Source: an uncultured Oscillospiraceae bacterium (GTDB lineage: Bacteria; Bacillota; Clostridia; Oscillospirales; Oscillospiraceae). Taken from it: a stretch of DNA of 6,861 bases. Positions 6,113 to 6,861 of the stretch are shown piece after piece (position 1 is the first letter of the stretch; the number at the start of each line of letters is the position of its first letter). The translations under genes and the position numbers were made by a program. Where the stretch lies: positions 8,563-15,423 of the forward strand of contig CAJOFW010000044.1 of the NCBI GenBank assembly GCA_905234005.1, written 5' to 3'. The notes under the pieces are model-generated. The model was not told the origin of the DNA. It saw nothing but the letters and a program-made list of their open reading frames with translations, and made no database searches.

Positions 6113-6861
6113 CTATCGGGCTTCGACAAACAGCGCCGTGTAGATGTCCCGTATCTGCTCCGTCGTGACCTCGCCGACCGTCCGGCGGACGGAGGCGTTG
6201 TCCGCCCATCGCGGCAGAACGCGTTCAAGCTCGTCCGGGGTGATCGTCACGGCGGGCTTCGGGGCCAGCGCCGATATCAGGTCGATCAGCGTCTCCGTGT
6301 CCGTGCCGATTCGGTTCATGAGCGTCCGCGTATCATCGCCGGCCTGCGCCTCGGCGTGGCGCAGGAGCGCGGGCAGGAACACGGCGCACGCCGTCCCGTG
6401 CGGAACGCCGTATGTCTCGGTCAGGTAGTAGCCGAGGTTGTGCGGCATGACCGTACCGGTCACGCTGATCGCCATGCCGCCGAGAATCGAGCCGTGATAC
6501 AGCGCCTCACGCTGCGCCGGCGTCGGTTCCCTCCCGGCGGCTGCGTCCCGCAGCGGCGGCAGAAGCAGCGATATCCCCTGCTGGGCATACGCCCGGGAGA
6601 TGTCCGTCGCCGCCCTGCTGAACCAGCTCTCGAGGCAGTGCGCCAGCGCGTCCACGCCGGTGGAGGCCGTGAGCGCCGGCGGCATCGAATACGTATAACG
6701 CGGGTCGCCGAACGCCAGAGCGGCATAGAGACTCTCGTCCCGGAAGCTGCGCTTTCGCCCGTCGGTGTCGGTGATGACGGCGACGGGCGTGACCTCGCTG
6801 CCCGTGCCGGCGGTGGTGCCGACGAGCATGATGGGCAGCGGCTTTGCCGGCCAGCGCTGGC
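6113..6861 (-). CDS. Iron-containing alcohol dehydrogenase, group III (5' partial)
   Basis: This is the C-terminal ~248 residues of an NAD(P)-dependent, Fe2+-type alcohol dehydrogenase (butanol dehydrogenase / FucO / 1,3-propanediol dehydrogenase superfamily), which interconverts an alcohol and an aldehyde. The stop (CTA on the plus strand) is at 6113-6115. The frame remains open through the right edge with KPLP just before the Met at 6829, so that Met is internal. Numbering from it, TTAGTGSEVTP (5-15) is the conserved nucleotide-binding-side segment, followed by DPRYTYSMPP. The four metal ligands are all present: Asp60 and His64 in GVDALAH, His130 in MPHNLG and His144 in GVPHGTA. About 130 N-terminal residues (the Rossmann-like domain) lie outside the window. 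It converges on the ABC operon. Substrate and cofactor preference cannot be told from this part; the superfamily also includes glycerol dehydrogenase-like and maleylacetate reductase relatives, but the intact metal site favours an alcohol dehydrogenase. Confidence 0.94.
   Translation of the reverse strand, partial: QRWPAKPLPIMLVGTTAGTGSEVTPVAVITDTDGRKRSFRDESLYAALAFGDPRYTYSMPPALTASTGVDALAHCLESWFSRAATDISRAYAQQGISLLLPPLRDAAAGREPTPAQREALYHGSILGGMAISVTGTVMPHNLGYYLTETYGVPHGTACAVFLPALLRHAEAQAGDDTRTLMNRIGTDTETLIDLISALAPKPAVTITPDELERVLPRWADNASVRRTVGEVTTEQIRDIYTALFVEAR

Noticed and set aside
1..6861. CRISPR array, insertion sequence, tRNA or riboswitch
   Set aside because: No regularly spaced direct repeats, transposase motifs, cloverleaf-forming segments or long structured leaders were seen on reading either strand.

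Overview
The window fits a GC-rich member of the Firmicutes, most likely a Clostridia/Oscillospirales-type gut anaerobe. The clues are a LytTR response regulator, a thiolase very close to the clostridial ThlA type, strong AGGAGG-type ribosome binding sites, TTGnnn/TAnnnT promoters, and a paired ABC exporter of the BmrC/BmrD (YheI/YheH) type. The taxonomic assignment is an inference; no rRNA or other marker gene is present.

Layout, left to right. (1) Positions 1-638 (+) hold the C-terminal ~211 residues of a LytTR-family response regulator, cut by the left edge. (2) Positions 639-779 hold a good sigma-A-type promoter and an AAGGAGG site for the next gene. (3) Positions 780-2039 (+) encode a biosynthetic acetyl-CoA acetyltransferase (thiolase) in strongly biased, C-ending codons. 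It is closed by a strong intrinsic terminator at 2083-2115, so it appears monocistronic. It carries an unusual ~26-residue insertion just before the CoA-binding segment. (4) Positions 2116-2300 are an intergenic stretch with a small hairpin and an extended -10 promoter. (5) Positions 2301-4106 and 4109-5902 (+) are two tightly coupled half-transporters forming one heterodimeric ABC exporter, with one degenerate and one intact ATP site. (6) Positions 5903-6112 are a convergent intergenic region, visibly richer in A/T than its flanks, with two conspicuous inverted repeats. (7) Positions 6113-6861 (-) are the C-terminal part of a group III iron-dependent alcohol dehydrogenase, cut by the right edge.

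How they work together: the thiolase condenses two acetyl-CoA to acetoacetyl-CoA, the entry step of butyrate-type fermentation. The alcohol dehydrogenase could serve fermentative NAD(P)H disposal, but no shared operon links it to the thiolase. The ABC pair is an independent unit, probably exporting drugs, lipids or peptides. The regulator belongs to a separate transcription unit ending before the thiolase promoter; its target is not visible. I see no mobile element, CRISPR array, tRNA or rRNA, and no clear new multi-gene system. The points most worth a second look are the thiolase insertion and the paired inverted repeats downstream of the ABC operon.
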